A DNA stretch of 64,000 nucleotides from Benincasa hispida (Eukaryota > Streptophyta > Magnoliopsida > Cucurbitales > Cucurbitaceae), in assembly GCF_009727055.1 (NCBI RefSeq), contig NC_052349.1, positions 36,485,109 to 36,549,108 of the forward strand, written 5' to 3'. Shown here piece by piece: positions 46,186-59,595 of this stretch; within the stretch, counting starts at the first letter, position 1, and each line of letters opens with the position of its first letter. Below the pieces are notes generated by a model. The model ran no database searches and was not told the origin of the DNA. It saw nothing but the letters and a program-made list of their open reading frames with translations. The translations under genes and the position numbers were made by a program.

Positions 46186-46379
46186 CAACAATAGTCGCTG
46201 TAAGTGGTCATAGGTGGAGCTATTGAAAACATTAGAATAATGAAGAGTTGGGATGAGTTGGTAAAATATGTCAACTCAACTCTACCAATATTTAAAGTTA
46301 GTAGGCCAAACATTGAGTTGATATATTATATAACTCAACTCAACTCATATTGATAAGCTAAACACCCCTAATTTTTATT
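46186..46379. other. Possible MITE end
   Basis: It holds several 'caactcaactc' and 'gagttg' words in both orientations and ends 'taaacacccct', a hAT-like terminus. A matching left end was not found. Confidence 0.35.
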
Positions 46380-46935
46380 GAGTTTTTTTATTTGTAGAAG
46401 TTCATTGGGTTTATTTTAGCTTGCTTCTTGTGAATTTTGTTGTTAGTTGGGTTTAGTCTCAATTGACCTCACTTGTAAAAATTATTGTTGGGTTTATTTT
46501 TCATGACATCAGTTGCAAAAGTTGTTGTTTGGGTTTATTTTCCATTAAGATCAGTTACAAACATTGTTGTTGGTTGGATTTATTTTGGTTTGTTTTTCAG
46601 AAAAACTATTTTTAAGTGATTTTGGGTGGTATACAAGATGTTAGGAATTTTTTTTTTTTTTTTTTTTGAAAAAAAAAACATTTTAGATTATGGGACACAT
46701 TTTTCTAAGTGTTTTAGGTGATTTAGGGTGAATATGAACCTTTGTTTGCTAGTTTTTTTTTATCTAACAACAACTTTCAAACTTGAAACATCAATTGGAA
46801 CTCGTTTTTTATACGTGGTTTTGGGTGATTTAGGGTGAGTATGGACATTTATTTGCTAATTTTTAGCAACTGTTTTTCATCCTGCAAAATCTCACAACAA
46901 CTCTCAAATTTGAAATACTTAATTGAAACTCTCTC
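46380..46935. repeat. Imperfect direct repeats
   Basis: Two ~100-bp blocks starting 'gtgatttagggtga' (about 46717 and 46826), running through 'ttgctaattttt' to 'ttgaaactc', plus several 'gttgttggttgggtttat' words at 46440-46590. Non-coding. Confidence 0.55.
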
Positions 46936-48902
46936 GTCATTTAAAAAGTTCCCAATTAGCACAAGCATATGAAATGGGAATAAAACAATTTACTGAGCCT
47001 ACAAGGGAGGCAACATAAAAATTACATATAGTGTAGAGAGTAATATAAATCAGAACTAGGCAAGCTAAATAATCTCTAATTGTGATAAAGTCAATAATCC
47101 TCCTTTGTAGACAGTTTTTTTTTTTTTTTTTTTTTTGCTCCAACTTTCTAGAAGGAATATTACTAAGGAAATGTGCCACCTAGAAAGCTTTAACTTTATG
47201 ATTATACAATAAAATCCTAATATTATAATAAAACAATGAATATCAAGATCTTTGAACTAGATGATTTTCATAATAACATTAGTTAGAATAACATATCTTT
47301 ATCTATAATAATGATCTCGCGAGGGATTGTATTTCTCTCACCTGGCATTTCTTTAGAACTTAATTAGATTTTTTGATAAGAAAAAAATAATTATTTAACG
47401 ATGACCAATCACTAGAATCTTTCCATGAATTATCTTTTACTTAATTGACCTAATAAAATAATAGACCTAAAATATAAAATAGTAAATAATGCACGTTAAT
47501 GATAATATTAAATTTAAATAAGAGATTTTTTTTAAAAAAAAATCCCGTTAGAGCCATATATTTTCATAAATATATTTTAATTTGAAAATTTTCATTCAAG
47601 ACTTCTAGGGATAATTTTGGACACTTTTACCATTTTTTTTTATTATATTCGTTTTTATGTCATTAATGAGCCCTCCTTTTCATAACAACATTTTCATTAA
47701 ATATTCCATGATTAACAATGCCTTAACTATAGGTCGTTGTTTCATCTTCTCCATCTTTTTTCATCGATTCATTCACGATAAATGAGTCTTTCATCTTTTT
47801 CATACTATTTTCTTCTTCGCCTCGGCATCGTCCCTTTCTTTTTTCTTCACTCTTGGCAGTTTTCCATTTTTTTTCATTTTCATTATCAATATTCTGTCGC
47901 TATCCTCCGATCATGATCCTTGCCTCCACCACCGTGCGTTGTTGTCGATCACTTCTAGTGGCCTTGACACCCTCCCTAGTGGTTTTTGCCCTACATTTTT
48001 TGGAGCTCTATGTTTTCGTCTAATTTAATTTAATAATTTTACTCTATTTATCATTGGAGAGTTGTGAACACGATGGGGAAGACGATCGGATTTCTCAGCC
48101 AATGTGTGGAAAAATGGGTTTGTTTTTTAATATATAACAAGGGCAATGCCTAGATTTGAAACTGTTAAAGTTAATGGAAATGAAGAAAAAAGTCGAATTT
48201 CCCTTAGCTTTAGAGTTCTTGTTCAGAAATGTCTTTATATACCGTAGGTGTTTTTTTACTGAATATTGCTATGGGTTAGTGATGGATCCATTGATTTCGT
48301 GTAACATTGGGGTACATTTAGGTGTTCAATATATATGTGTGACACAAATATCCAAGTGTATATATAATAGGTATATTTTTTGTTTTAATTTACCGAGGTA
48401 TATATGGTATGTTAGATATGTAAATACTATTATGTATGTCTGTGCATAAAAAAACTGTTTTAAGTTGATTCGATATATTATTATAGGTTTATCGTTCCTT
48501 AATTAATTAGCACGCTACATGTGTCACATATATATTTAGGTATATATTGTATGTGCCTTTTTTTATTTATTTATTTTTTTTTATTTTTAATTTTGTATGT
48601 ATGTTGCGCTATATAAAGTATGTTAGATATTTAAATATTGTATGTTTATATATAACATCAACGTGAGTATATCAAATTTTCTTTCATCTAAAATAGATAA
48701 CTCGAAACCAATATGTATGCATGATATCACACTTGTCTATGTTGTACCTCATATAATTTGAAATATAAATCTAACCTAATCGAAACAACTAGTTCATATT
48801 CAACTATATTTAAATAATAAAATATACATATAAGGAATTGTATATCCAAACTATATGAATATATAGTTGAATATCACAGACTAACTAGAGTATATGCTTA
48901 GA
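46936..48902. other. Intergenic, no gene recognised
   Basis: AT-rich. A T-run lies at about 47117-47136. 47690-48030 has scattered 'catcttttt' and 'tcgtcc' words like a transposon leader. The short open frame at 48156-48449 has no family. Confidence 0.4.
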
Positions 48903-49729
48903 ACCCACTATAAGAATTTTGAGTTTTAATGTCTGTTGAAAACAGTGAAATCGGATGTATAATGTCGGTTTTAAAAAATGGAATCTTTAATGTCGGTTTT
49001 AAACCGACATTGAATATGGGCTACAATATCGGTTTAAAACCGACATTAAAGGCCTCTCATTTATTTATTTTTTATTTTTTTAAACTTTATTAAAAATATC
49101 TTCTTAATTTCATATCAAATCTTCTCTCTCCTTTCACTTCTCTCTTACCAAACCCTCATTTCTCCTTAGCTTGGTCGTGCAAATCACTTCTGATCGTTAT
49201 CGTCGTCATCGGTGTTGCTTGGATCTCTGTCGTCGTGGGCTTCTTCTAGTGGTACGTCATTGTTGTGGGTGTTCTTCGGTTGTTTTTCGTCGCCGTTGGG
49301 CATTCTTCAGTTGTTTTTCGTTGTCGCATGGGGTTCTCCAGTTGTTTTTCGTCGTCGGCGTGCGTTGTTCTTCCGATGGTTGTTCATCGTGGTTATTCTT
49401 CCGATGGGTCAGCTCCCGTTCGTCCAGCTTGTTCTGGTCGTGGAGGTGGGTCACCGACGTTGATCTAAGATTTAATTGTGGGTTTTTTTTATCCGGTCGT
49501 TTATTTGCCTAATCTACTCATAGGTCTTCCGATCTAGTCGTCGGCGTTGTACTTTTGCCAGATCTGTCGTCTTAACTCTGTTTGCAAGGTCCGGTGCTCA
49601 CCGACGTTCCAATCTTCGAGATCTGATTCGGATCTCTTCAAGTTTGTAAGTTGTTTAAATTGTTTGCTTGGAAAGGTAAATTTTAATTTTCATATGAATT
49701 TTCAATTTAGTAATTTAAAGTTATTAAAT

Positions 49730-50530
49730 TCATTTTATTTTTATTTTAATGATTAAGCTTATTGAAATTTTAAAATGTTGGAATTAAATTAGTTGAAGTA
49801 TATATACTTGGTTGGTAGTCTTGCTTGGTGTAGTTTAAGTGTATATCAAAATCTTTTTCTTTCAATGATATATAAACTAATTTGGTCTTACTTGGTTGAT
49901 TAAGTTTGATTGGTGTGGTTCAAGTGTTATTTCATTAATTTTATGTTTTGTTCCAATGATTAAACTTCTTGAAATTTGTTAATGTTGGAATGAAGAAATT
50001 AGTTAAAAAAATATGCACTCGTTGATAGTCTTGCTTGGTGTGTTTCAAGTGTAATTCAAAATCCTTTTCTTTCAACTCTATATAAACTAATTTAGTCTTA
50101 CTTGGTTGATTATGTTTGTATTGGTGTGGTTCAAGTGTTATTTCATTAATTTTATGTTTTGTTCCAATGATTAAACTTCTTGAAATTTGTTAATGTTGGA
50201 ATGAAATTAGTTAAAAAATATGTACTCGTTGATAGTCTTGCTTGGTGTGTTTCAAGTGTATATCAAAATCCTTTTCTTTCAACTCTATATAAACTAATTT
50301 AGTCTTACTTGGTTGATTATGTTTGATTGGTGTGGTTCAAGTGTTATTTCATTAATTTTATGTTTTGTTCCAATGATTAAACTTCTTGAAATTTGTTTAA
50401 TGTTGGAATGAAATTAGTTAAAAAAATATGTACTCGGTTTGATAGTCTTGCTTTTGTGTGGTTTAAGTGTATATCAAAATCCTTTTCTTTCAATTATATA
50501 TAAACTAATTTGGTCTTACTTGGCTAATTT
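49730..50530. repeat. Tandem array, ~208-bp unit, about 3.8 copies
   Basis: The anchor word 'aatgttgga' lies at 49774, 49981, 50192 and 50399 (spacings 207, 211, 207). Each unit runs through 'gatagtcttgcttggtgt' and 'actaatttggtcttacttgg'. The second to fourth units are nearly identical. The first is more diverged. Confidence 0.93.
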
Positions 50531-50647
50531 GGACCAATTAGTTCTTATTTCATATAACATAGGGTAAGTAAATACAAGTTCTTTAGTTATTTTTAATTTG
50601 CATTATACGCGTACTAATATTTCAAAATTGTTGTTTATTATAGTTAT

Positions 50648-51250
50648 CATTGGATATTGATTGTAATCAATCTACAAGAAAATTGTGTTTATGTTTTGGA
50701 TTTTATTCGAAGTAAGGTTCAAGAGGATTTTCATGAAGTTATAAATATGTAAGTGTAATTGAACTTTTTTAACTCTTAATTGAAGTATTTATGTTTAACT
50801 AATGTTTTCAAAATATTTAGTGGATTGAAAACATGGTAAGCCAAGTACGACCTCCAACACCATCGGTCTTCTCCAAAATAGAAATCTGTAAAGGTAAATT
50901 TGCATTCATTTTTTAACAATTTATGTTTATTCGAACATAAGAATAACTGTTTTCAACTTCTTTATATGCAGTGCCCCCGTTAATTAGATTCTGTAGGATG
51001 CAGGTACTATGTGCAAAAGTATATGTGTAAAATAGTGCATAATCCTACTACTCCAATTACTAGCCTCATACGTAAATTAGTTATTTTTTATATACTAGCT
51101 TTAATTTAATAAATGATGTAAACTTATGTTGAGTTTTTTTTTTTTTTTTTTTTTTTCTTTTTGTAGTTTAATACAAAAAATGCATATACCCAAGGAAAGA
51201 TTGACATAATTCAAATCCAATGGGCAAGTTTTATTGGTCGATTTGTGTAA
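50648..51250 (+). pseudogene. Ulp1-like cysteine protease (C48) C-terminal remnant in the CACTA element
   Basis: Four exon-like pieces. The first, 50648-about 50750, starts HWILIVINLQENCVYVLDF, giving the catalytic His and Asp, then RSKVQEDFHEV before a GTAAGT donor. The second, 50821-50893, has QVRPPTPSVFSK. The third, from 50972, has DSVGCRYYVQKYM with the catalytic Cys codon at 50999-51001 and VHNPTTPITS. The fourth, 51167-51250, has YTQGKIDIIQIQWASFIGRF and a stop; its acceptor follows a 23-T tract. A stop (TAA for Gln) precedes LDSVGC and phases do not all agree, so it is probably dead. Such proteases are common passengers of plant CACTA and MULE elements. Confidence 0.8.
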
Positions 51251-52006
51251 GGATGTACTTCTTGTTTTTTTTTATCTCTATAGAATGTAAATGCTGGCTT
51301 AGAATGAATCTTGACGAGTTTTGAGTAAAATATGCAAGTTTATAATGAATCCAAAATACTAATAGTTGGTTTGTGAATAGACGAGTTGTTATCTAACCTT
51401 AATCTATTTATTGGAAGATGTATGTATATATATATTTTGTTTATGGGGTATTTGGTGTAAGTATTCATGGAAGTACTAATTGATATTTGTGAATGGGAGA
51501 AATGATTATTAATATTATAGAGGTGGTTGACAATTGTAATTATTGTCCTATGAAAGTCTGTTGTCGATATACAAATGTTGGTTAGTGTGTTTATTTCATA
51601 TTTGATGAGTACTTATAGAATGGATTGGAAATATTAATTCTTGTTTGCAGGTAACTTTGTATTTAGTTTTGTAGTAGTGTATTGTTCTGTCTATTGTTAT
51701 ATTTCAGGTTTGAGTTCAGTGAATTCGTAGGTGGAAGACAAATATTGTTGGTGTGCCATGCAGAATATAACAAGCACGCATTACAATGAACAATTTTTCA
51801 TATTTTTTAATAAAAAAACAATGACAGACATTTCCTGACCCAACGTGAGACATATAATGTCATTTTTAATTTTTTGACCGACATTAAAAATGGATTCGAC
51901 AATGGGATTTAAAAAATTGGACAATAATTGAAAAAAAGGGACATGGATTCTAGGCTTTAATGTCGGTTTAAAACTGATATTAAAGGCCAGAATTCTTGTA
52001 GTAACC

Positions 52007-52804
52007 CAACCGATAACAGTCAATCATTTTACATGTTGATATATAATATTAACATGTGTATATCAAATACTTCTTTCTAATAAAATAGATAATTTATTCC
52101 TTCTCATGTTGTTTTTTGGACCCCGTTTACTTGAAGAATGTGAAATCCTTTTGCTTTCTCTCCGTTGTGCTCTTTCTGTAACTTGTTTACAACATTCCAA
52201 TATGTGATGATTTTTTTCACATAACCCACAATATATATCATATATTACATATAATACAACTATATAACGGTATATACCATAATAAATAAATAACAAATTA
52301 ATTCAATGTTTAACATCAAATATACACATGTATATATCATATATAAAAACGCCTAAATCACAAAGGTTCATATATTCTGTGTATACAGAAGTGTATTTAA
52401 ATGTGATATTTCATACATAAGGATATGATTAAAACATGATGTGACATATATATGTCTAGTTGCATATATAGTAGGTGTTTTGTTTTTGTTTTATTTTTTT
52501 ATACTGAGGTATATATTATAGGTTAGATATTTAAATAAATTTTTGTATATATAGAGCATTAATAAAAAAAAAATGTTTTTTGAGGGAGAGAAACGGTTTT
52601 TGAGAGAGAAATAATGGGAAACGATCTCTGAGAGAGAAAATGGGGAATGAGACACTCGATTTTTCCTTAATTGACATATTAATGGGGGAGACAAACATGA
52701 ATGGAGAATAGAAAATGAGGGAACGAGCATTAATTGAGGAGAAAGAGTAGGGAACTATTTTTTAGGGGAAGGAAGGTAAAAGATATTAATGTAATATAAG
52801 CCTA
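52007..52804. other. Intergenic, no gene
   Basis: AT-rich. 52565-52760 is purine-rich with repeated 'gagagagaaa' and 'tgagagaga' words. Confidence 0.4.
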
Positions 52805-54335
52805 TTGATATCTAGTAGTTTTACAAGTTCTTGTCTCTTGAAATTAGAATATTTATAAGTATTTGATGAGAAAAGCATGCAGAATAGAAGAAAATTGGGC
52901 AAATCGAATCCCATGCATTTATTAAACCTGAAAGAGAACTTAAGTGAAAAAAAAATGATACACTAATGCGTTTGCAATGCAGAAATACAAGAAAAGACAA
53001 GGAAAGAAGCCATGCGCTGAGATCAAAGAATGGCCATGGGGACGAAAGTACATGTGACAGAAGAAAACCGCGGAGGATCGAAAGATAGAAGCAAAGAAGA
53101 TCAACAACAAGGCACATGGTAAAGCAAAGAAAGCGATAAAAGCAAGAGCCCAATGCATCTGAAGGGGACCACAACCCATAACTTTCATTATTCACACATC
53201 ACATGTGGATTGGTGGCAAGAACGAACGCACACATTCCCTGACGAGCATTTGCCACTGTCTTGTGTAGCAGAAGTGGTCCCCACACTAGCTCTATATATA
53301 CATTGCCCAAATGAAAAAAAATGGAGATATATGTAGAAAGATCGATGAGAGAGATTGGAGAAGTTTGAAAGAGTCTTGAAAATCGAGAGATTCCAAGAGA
53401 TCTTCCTGGAACGATCCAACCACACCATCGAAGAAGAGCATTCAAGAGAGCATCTCCTCCATCACCAAATGCATAGCACAGATTGACATCCACTTACATC
53501 GATAGAAGTTTAAGAAAGCCACCGGTGATCCTCATCATCAATCTTTCACCTTCTAGTTTACTTTGTTCTTTCTTGTTTTACATTATCTTTTACGCACTTT
53601 TCTATTTGCTCTTGTAACAAACTATTTCATATTTCAATATCATATCATGAATTCATCTTCTATCTTTTTTATTTTTATTTTCTTACCATGAGTAGCTAAA
53701 TCTAAAGTGAGTTAGAATGAGTTAATCTTCATTCCTGTAAGCTTGATGATTAAGCAAGCATTTCATTCGGATAATGAAGCTTCGAATCCAACTTATGGAT
53801 CCTTTTAATCATTAGATTCATAAGATAGCAATTAACTACTTAAGAGAGTAAGTGATTGTGGATTTCATTAGCCCGAGTAAATGAAATTTTTAAAGATAAA
53901 CCTTATGTTCCAAGTAACCCATGCATGACATCATGAAGACATGATTAGTGTGACTAACTCACCGAGTGGTGGAGTCCAAAAAGTTATGACATGAACATGA
54001 GTTTGTCATTTATAAGCTCAAAAGGTTTGAGGATTGCTTATTCCAGCTCAGCTTTCTCATCTATTTCATTTCTACCCGTTCTATGCTATGCATTCATAAA
54101 TCCACTTACATCTACATCTTCTCTCAGCATATTTCCTTGCATTCTATTTAGTTCATGTGTTTCAAAAACACACTACCATCTATCAGTATGCATACCACCC
54201 TGCGTTTGAGAGTAGAAATTCATTATATGAATTGCTTCTTATTTTAATTCAAATCCCCGTGTTCGACCTCAGTCCTTATCAAGACTACCTCTTGAATAGT
54301 TTATACTTGGGCTATTAGGAATAAAACTTGTGCAA
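52805..54335 (+). mobile_element. Ty3/gypsy (Tat/Ogre-like) LTR
   Basis: It starts 'tgatatctagtag', shares 'accatgagtagctaaat' (about 53687) and 'gagagtaagtgattgtgg' (about 53843) with 30779-31870, and ends around 'gttcgacctcagtcctta...gggctatta', the usual ending of this LTR type. No PBS or gag follows because a copia element abuts it. Confidence 0.6.
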
Positions 54336-56161
54336 TTTACTAGAATATTATTATGCTTTATAGAACACGATTGAGCACTCACAGAGCATGACACGAACAC
54401 CTATATTTAAGGCTTTTTATGTAGAAAGCTCTTTAAATAAAATATAACATTCTCCCACTTAGCTTATTTGACATTATTTTTTTTATATATAAGTTGAAAA
54501 ATATAATGTAAAGAGAAGATAAAAAAAAAATTATCTTCATATCATGATATCAATGTCAAGTGAAAGAAACTACTAAAGGATCATAGTGGTCATATATCAT
54601 TACATTGACATACTCCCTTTCATGTATCGTGGAAATAGTTCTTCATCTAACATGATCTATAATAAAGATAAGCGATAATGGTTCAACAATGAGTGTGTTT
54701 ATCAAAGAAAATATCATGTTTAATTTACATATTTACATAATTCATTTATGTATATACAAATCATAAGAAACAAGATCGTAAGATAAAATTAGAAACAATA
54801 AATAAATAAGCTCAAAGTGTCAAATAACATAATGATAACATCAATAATGGTATCCACTAATGGCCATATGTTCAACACATTCATTAAATGTCTTTGGTGG
54901 CAATCTTTTAGTTAGTGGATCCACAATCATAAGTTTAGTACTAATGTGTTCAATTGACACCCTTTGTTTCTAAACATTTTCTTTAGTGACAAAGTATTTC
55001 AATCATTTATTGAACACCTTTTAAATACTTGTCATTCTATGGAAGAAGACTTCTACAAAATTATTACAATTAATTTTCAGTGGCTTGACAATACTATCGA
55101 CAATTCCAAGTCCTAAAATAAAGTTTTGTAGTTATAAACCATTAACTATAGCCTCAAAGCATGCTATAAATTCAACTTTCATAGTGGATGCAACGATGAT
55201 AAACTACTTTGCACTCTTCCATGAAATTGCTCCTCCACATAATAGGAACAAATAGCCAAATGTGGATCTTCTACGTATCCATATACCTGACGAATTTTGA
55301 ATCTAAATATCCAATCACCTCAAGATGATCAGATCTTAGGTAAGTAAGCATATAATCACTCATTCCTTACAGATACCTTAACACTTTCTTTACAACTTTC
55401 CGAAGATTCATTCTTGAATACTTTGATACCTGTCTAGCATGCCGGTAATAAAATGATGTCTGTTTTGGTACAAGTTTATGCATACATTATGCTCCCAATA
55501 ATAAAAGCATAAAAAATGATTTTCATTTGATTTTGTTCCAGTTGATCCTTTGGACATTGCATGAGACTGTACATATATCTCTTTTGAATTGAAACTATCC
55601 TTGAAGAGCATTTACCATCTTAAATCTCTTTAAAACTTTATTAATATATGTTTTTTGAGACAACCCTAACCATCCATGTGCTCAATCATGAAATATTTCA
55701 ATTTCAATCATATAGGATGACTCTCATATCTTTCAATTTGATTTGACATAATAAACCAAAGTCATTAGTAGCCAACAAGATGTCATCAACATACAGAAAA
55801 ATAATTATAAATTTACTCCCACTGATCTTTAGATATATGTACATCAACTAGCGATTTTCTTTAAGTCCAAAAGATGTGATGGTATTATTAAACTTAAGAT
55901 ACCATTGTCAGGGAGCTTGTTTAAGTCCATATATTGACCTCTTTAACTTACACAACACATGTTTCCTTCCTTTAACCACAAAATCTTCTAATTGATCCAT
56001 GAACACTTCTTCATCTAAATTCTTATTTAGAAAAGCAGTTTTTGACATCCATTTGATGAAGCTCTAAGTCATAATGAGCAACTAAAGCCATAATAATTCT
56101 CATTGAATTTTTTTAGGAATTAAAGAAAAAGTTTTTATAACCAATACCATATTTCTAAGTT

Positions 56162-56353
56162 TAACATTTGACAATAAGTCTAGCCTTGTGTCGTTCGATA
56201 TTGCCATTTGAGTCATGTTTGGTCTTAAAGACCCATTTACATTTGACACTTTTATTTTAACATTTGACAATAAGTCTAGCCTTGTGTCATTCGATATTGC
56301 CATTTGAGTCATGTTTGGTCTTAAAGACCCATTTACATTTGACACTTTTACTT
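56162..56353 (-). repeat. 96-bp in-frame tandem duplication in copia RT
   Basis: Two copies of a 96-bp unit (56162-56257, 56258-56353), nearly identical. They encode the RT segment KCKWVFKTKHDSNGNIERHK twice. The unit is 32 codons, so the frame is kept. Confidence 0.9.
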
Positions 56354-56381
56354 CCTTTAGGCAATTCTACAAGGTCCCCAA

Positions 56382-56815
56382 TTGTTGAGATGTATGCGCT
56401 AAAGACTTGTACTTATATGTTATTTGAAATAATGGTTGATTATTTTATATATGCAATAATCCATTAAAGAAAGATCCAATGTTATTTTATGTAACTTAAA
56501 CATGTATATGGTTGATATACAGGTGGATCATGCTTAAGTTATAATCTAAATGATTTGTAGTATATGGATAAGGTTGGGTGTCTTATCCTGGTAACACTAT
56601 AGATACAACACACTTTGTAATTGTTACAAAAATTGTAAAGTATTGCAAATGATTTGATCCTAATCGTTCATGTGAAGACATGTGAATGAAGATATCCTAT
56701 GCAAAAAGTTCGTATAAGACCGAAACCCGAAATGATTAATCTTTCTTTATAACACCGTTGACTATAGAGATTAACATTTCATAGTATGACCACATAATCA
56801 TCAGAAATAGCGGAT
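56382..56815 (+). mobile_element. Partial copia LTR of the 16016-type inside the RT region
   Basis: It begins TGTTGAGATGTATGCGC and follows the solo LTR through 'tatatggataaggttgggtg', 'ggtaacactat' and 'cgttcatgtgaagacatg' to about position 430, then stops. A younger insertion into the copia element, later truncated. Confidence 0.75.
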
Positions 56816-58860
56816 CTTCTTTGTCTTACAGATATTCTTAATCTATTTCTTATGGTTCTTCAATTATAGGTTCATTCATCATAATATCATTTTGTGGTGT
56901 TTGATCATTAATTTGTTCTTCGTGTGGATTGTCAACAAAGTCAATAACTACAGGAACAACTTGAGAAGAAGTTATAGATAAAGGAATTTACACCCTAATT
57001 TCTTGAATTTCCACTATACGTGATTCCAAACTCCCAATAATTTTGTCATCTTCAATGAACATTACATTTCCAGTTTCAACTATTCACTATGTGGTTGGGA
57101 CAATAAAATGTATACCCTTTTGATTTTTCTGGAAAACCAACGAAGAAACCACCTATTGTTCTTGAATCCAATTGCTTTTCATGTGGATTATAAATATTTA
57201 CTTCCGCTTGGCAGCCCCAAACATACAAATGCTTTAAACTAGGTTTCCTTCTTGTCCATAGTTCAAAAGGTGTCTTTGGAGCTAATTTACTAGGAACCCT
57301 ATTTAATAAATATTGAGCAGTTCTTAATGCATACATTCATAAAGATATGGGAACATGAATTAATTAACATAATCCTAACCATGTAGCATCATTTTGTTGT
57401 GGTATTCCAAATATTGTGTATTGAGCATATATGTCATGACTTTCTAAGAATTTAGCAAATGGACCAAGGCACTATCCATTCTTGTCATATTTCTATAATA
57501 TTCTTCACCTCTATTAGACCTTACAATTTTCACCTTTTTATCTAATTGTCTTTCAACGTCATTGATAAATCCTTTTAAGCTGATGATTCATTAATTAAAC
57601 CACATTTAGTACCAACAATATAATGCAGAGCTAACAAAATTTCAGTAAAAAGATTATCAAGTTTTAATTTGTATAAACCATCACAAAGAATACCATAACC
57701 AATAAAAACGTTTTGTTTGAATAAATTGGAACATTCATTACCAAATTTAAAATAATAACCTGAAGTATCAAGTTTAGATAAGGAAATCAAATTACGAGTA
57801 ATAGAAGGAACATAAAATGATGTCCAGTGTCCAAAGTTAAATGATAGGTTCCCACAACTTTAACTGAAACTATGATTAGATTTCCCATAAAGATGAATTT
57901 CTTATTTGGGTTTGTGGTTCGGATCATAAGGAATCTCTGCATCGTATTTGAAACATGAATGGAACAACCAGAATCAAACAAAATTTCAGTTAAATTTGAT
58001 CGGAAACATACTAAAGCATTATGTTTACCTTTATTTTCGAACCATGCCTTACATTTCAGGCAATCTTTCTGATAGTATCCTGGCTTATTGCAGAAACGAC
58101 ATTCATCCTTAATTTGTTTCTTCTTGTAGATTGGGACAGATGATTGATTTATCCTTAGCTGTCTATGATTTCCCTTTACATTCTTCTTTCTTGGTTTCTT
58201 TCCAGCTCCTATATGTCCCAGGAGATTGGTAGAGTGAATTACTGGTTTCTTAAGTCTTGCTTCCTCTTGAATGAGCTTACTTTGTAATTCATGCAGATTC
58301 CATTTATCTATTATAGTTCATATGGAATGGACCATACTATGAAGGTAAGGAATTAAGGATAAACAATACCAAAAATTCTTATTAATTTCCATTCCCATGG
58401 TCTTTAGCCTTGCTGTTAAGTTCACCATTTTAAGGATATGCTCATGCATAGTACGAGAACCATCAAACTTAATGGTGGTTAAAGTACTCATCGGTGTTTC
58501 AGCAAGTAACTTATCAGTCGACTCTGATTGAGAACATTTTTTTAAAAATTTCATAAATTCATGAGCATTTTCAATTTTTTTCAATGGTGGACTTGATATT
58601 GTTTGCTAAAGTCATTTACATAAACATTAGACTCAATCTATTTAATCTTTCTCAAGCTTTATAGAAAGATCTATCCTTAACCTGCTAGCATTAGTAAGTG
58701 CAGCAGGTTTCTCATTTAAGAGTGTCAAATCAAGATCCAAAATACCAAGATGGAATCGAATTTATTCGCACCAATCAGAGAAATTGAGTCCATTAAACTT
58801 GATTATAGACGTACCTTGCGAATGAAGAGAAACAGAAACAGATGTTGCAATTACAAAATA

Positions 58861-59595
58861 AATATGTTTATACATTATTGCTTCGAGAAATAAACTTAAG
58901 TATATAATGTAGATTCAGATAACATTACATAATCATTAAGCATATATTGAAGTTCTTCTTTGGAAGATACAACAATATATAACATTCATACATAATTGAT
59001 GCTAAATATTAATTTCACATAATTAGTAATCAAAATTCTCAAATTAGATACATTAATTATCTTTGGATAAATTAAAAATATCTGACCAACTACCTCAATT
59101 AACCACAATAAGGTTCAAATTATAAAACTATTAATCAACTTTTGGGCGTTTTAAATGTTTTTATAATAATAAACATCAAAATACTCATGATAAAATCTTT
59201 AATAGTTTATAATATCATCTCATTCACAAGCATTACATAAACATGACTAATTGAATTAACTTTAATTTAATATTTATAGAATTTATTAATGTGGTCACTT
59301 TGGCAACTAATAAATTATCACATAACATAGATATTATAACAAGACACTCACAATTAATTACATCACAAAGTTTGCAAATAACTGATAGCTCTAAAAAAGA
59401 GTTAGTTTATGTCCTTAGCTTTACCATATTTATATGATTCTTATGCATAAAATGTTCGCCTTATGGGTAAGTTTATCCTGAGGACTAGAGGAGTCACTTA
59501 GAAGAAAAATGAGCTAAATTGGTGTCAAAATGGAGTTTAGAATCAACAAAATTGAAGAAGTTGCTAAAATTACCGAAATGCCACTCAATAAATAG
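58861..59595. other. AT-rich sequence, no gene
   Basis: It may include the 5' leader or LTR of the copia element, but no PBS or LTR terminus was identified. Confidence 0.35.

Larger units (their letters stand above)
48906..52003 (+). mobile_element. CACTA element, ~3.1 kb, non-autonomous, with TSD
   Basis: Left end CACTATAAGAATTTTG. The right end, read inward, is TACTACAAGAATTCTG (first base C to T). The 3-bp target duplication acc (48903-48905, 52004-52006) is perfect. Subterminal 'aatgtcggtttaaaaccgac' words in both orientations at each end are typical of CACTA (En/Spm) elements. The interior holds a GC-richer leader (49150-49620), a ~208-bp tandem array and Ulp1-protease remnants. No TNP2-type transposase is present. 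Confidence 0.92.
54449..58860 (-). mobile_element. Decayed Ty1/copia element body
   Basis: On the minus strand: gag (58860-58010) with IKFNGLNFSDWCE, MSTLTTIKFDGSRTMHEHIL, and a zinc knuckle whose His is replaced by Tyr (CRFCNKPGYYQKDC); protease (57980-57790) with LFDSGCSIHVSNT; integrase (57700-57080) with ALRTAQYLLNRVPSK and PFELWTRRKPSLKHLYVWGC; RT (56380-55700) with YVDDILLATND at about 55765-55797; and RNase H (55350-54860) with GGAISWKSAK and PPKTFNECVEHM. A purine-rich AAGTGGGAGAATG precedes a possible LTR start TGTTATATTTTATT at 54449. A 5' LTR was not found. Many stops and frameshifts. Confidence 0.85.

Noticed and set aside
49171..49512. Several overlapping open frames in the CACTA leader
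   Set aside because: Low-complexity 'cgtcg/ttcttc' repeats open all frames. No domain, and position fits a transposon 5' leader.
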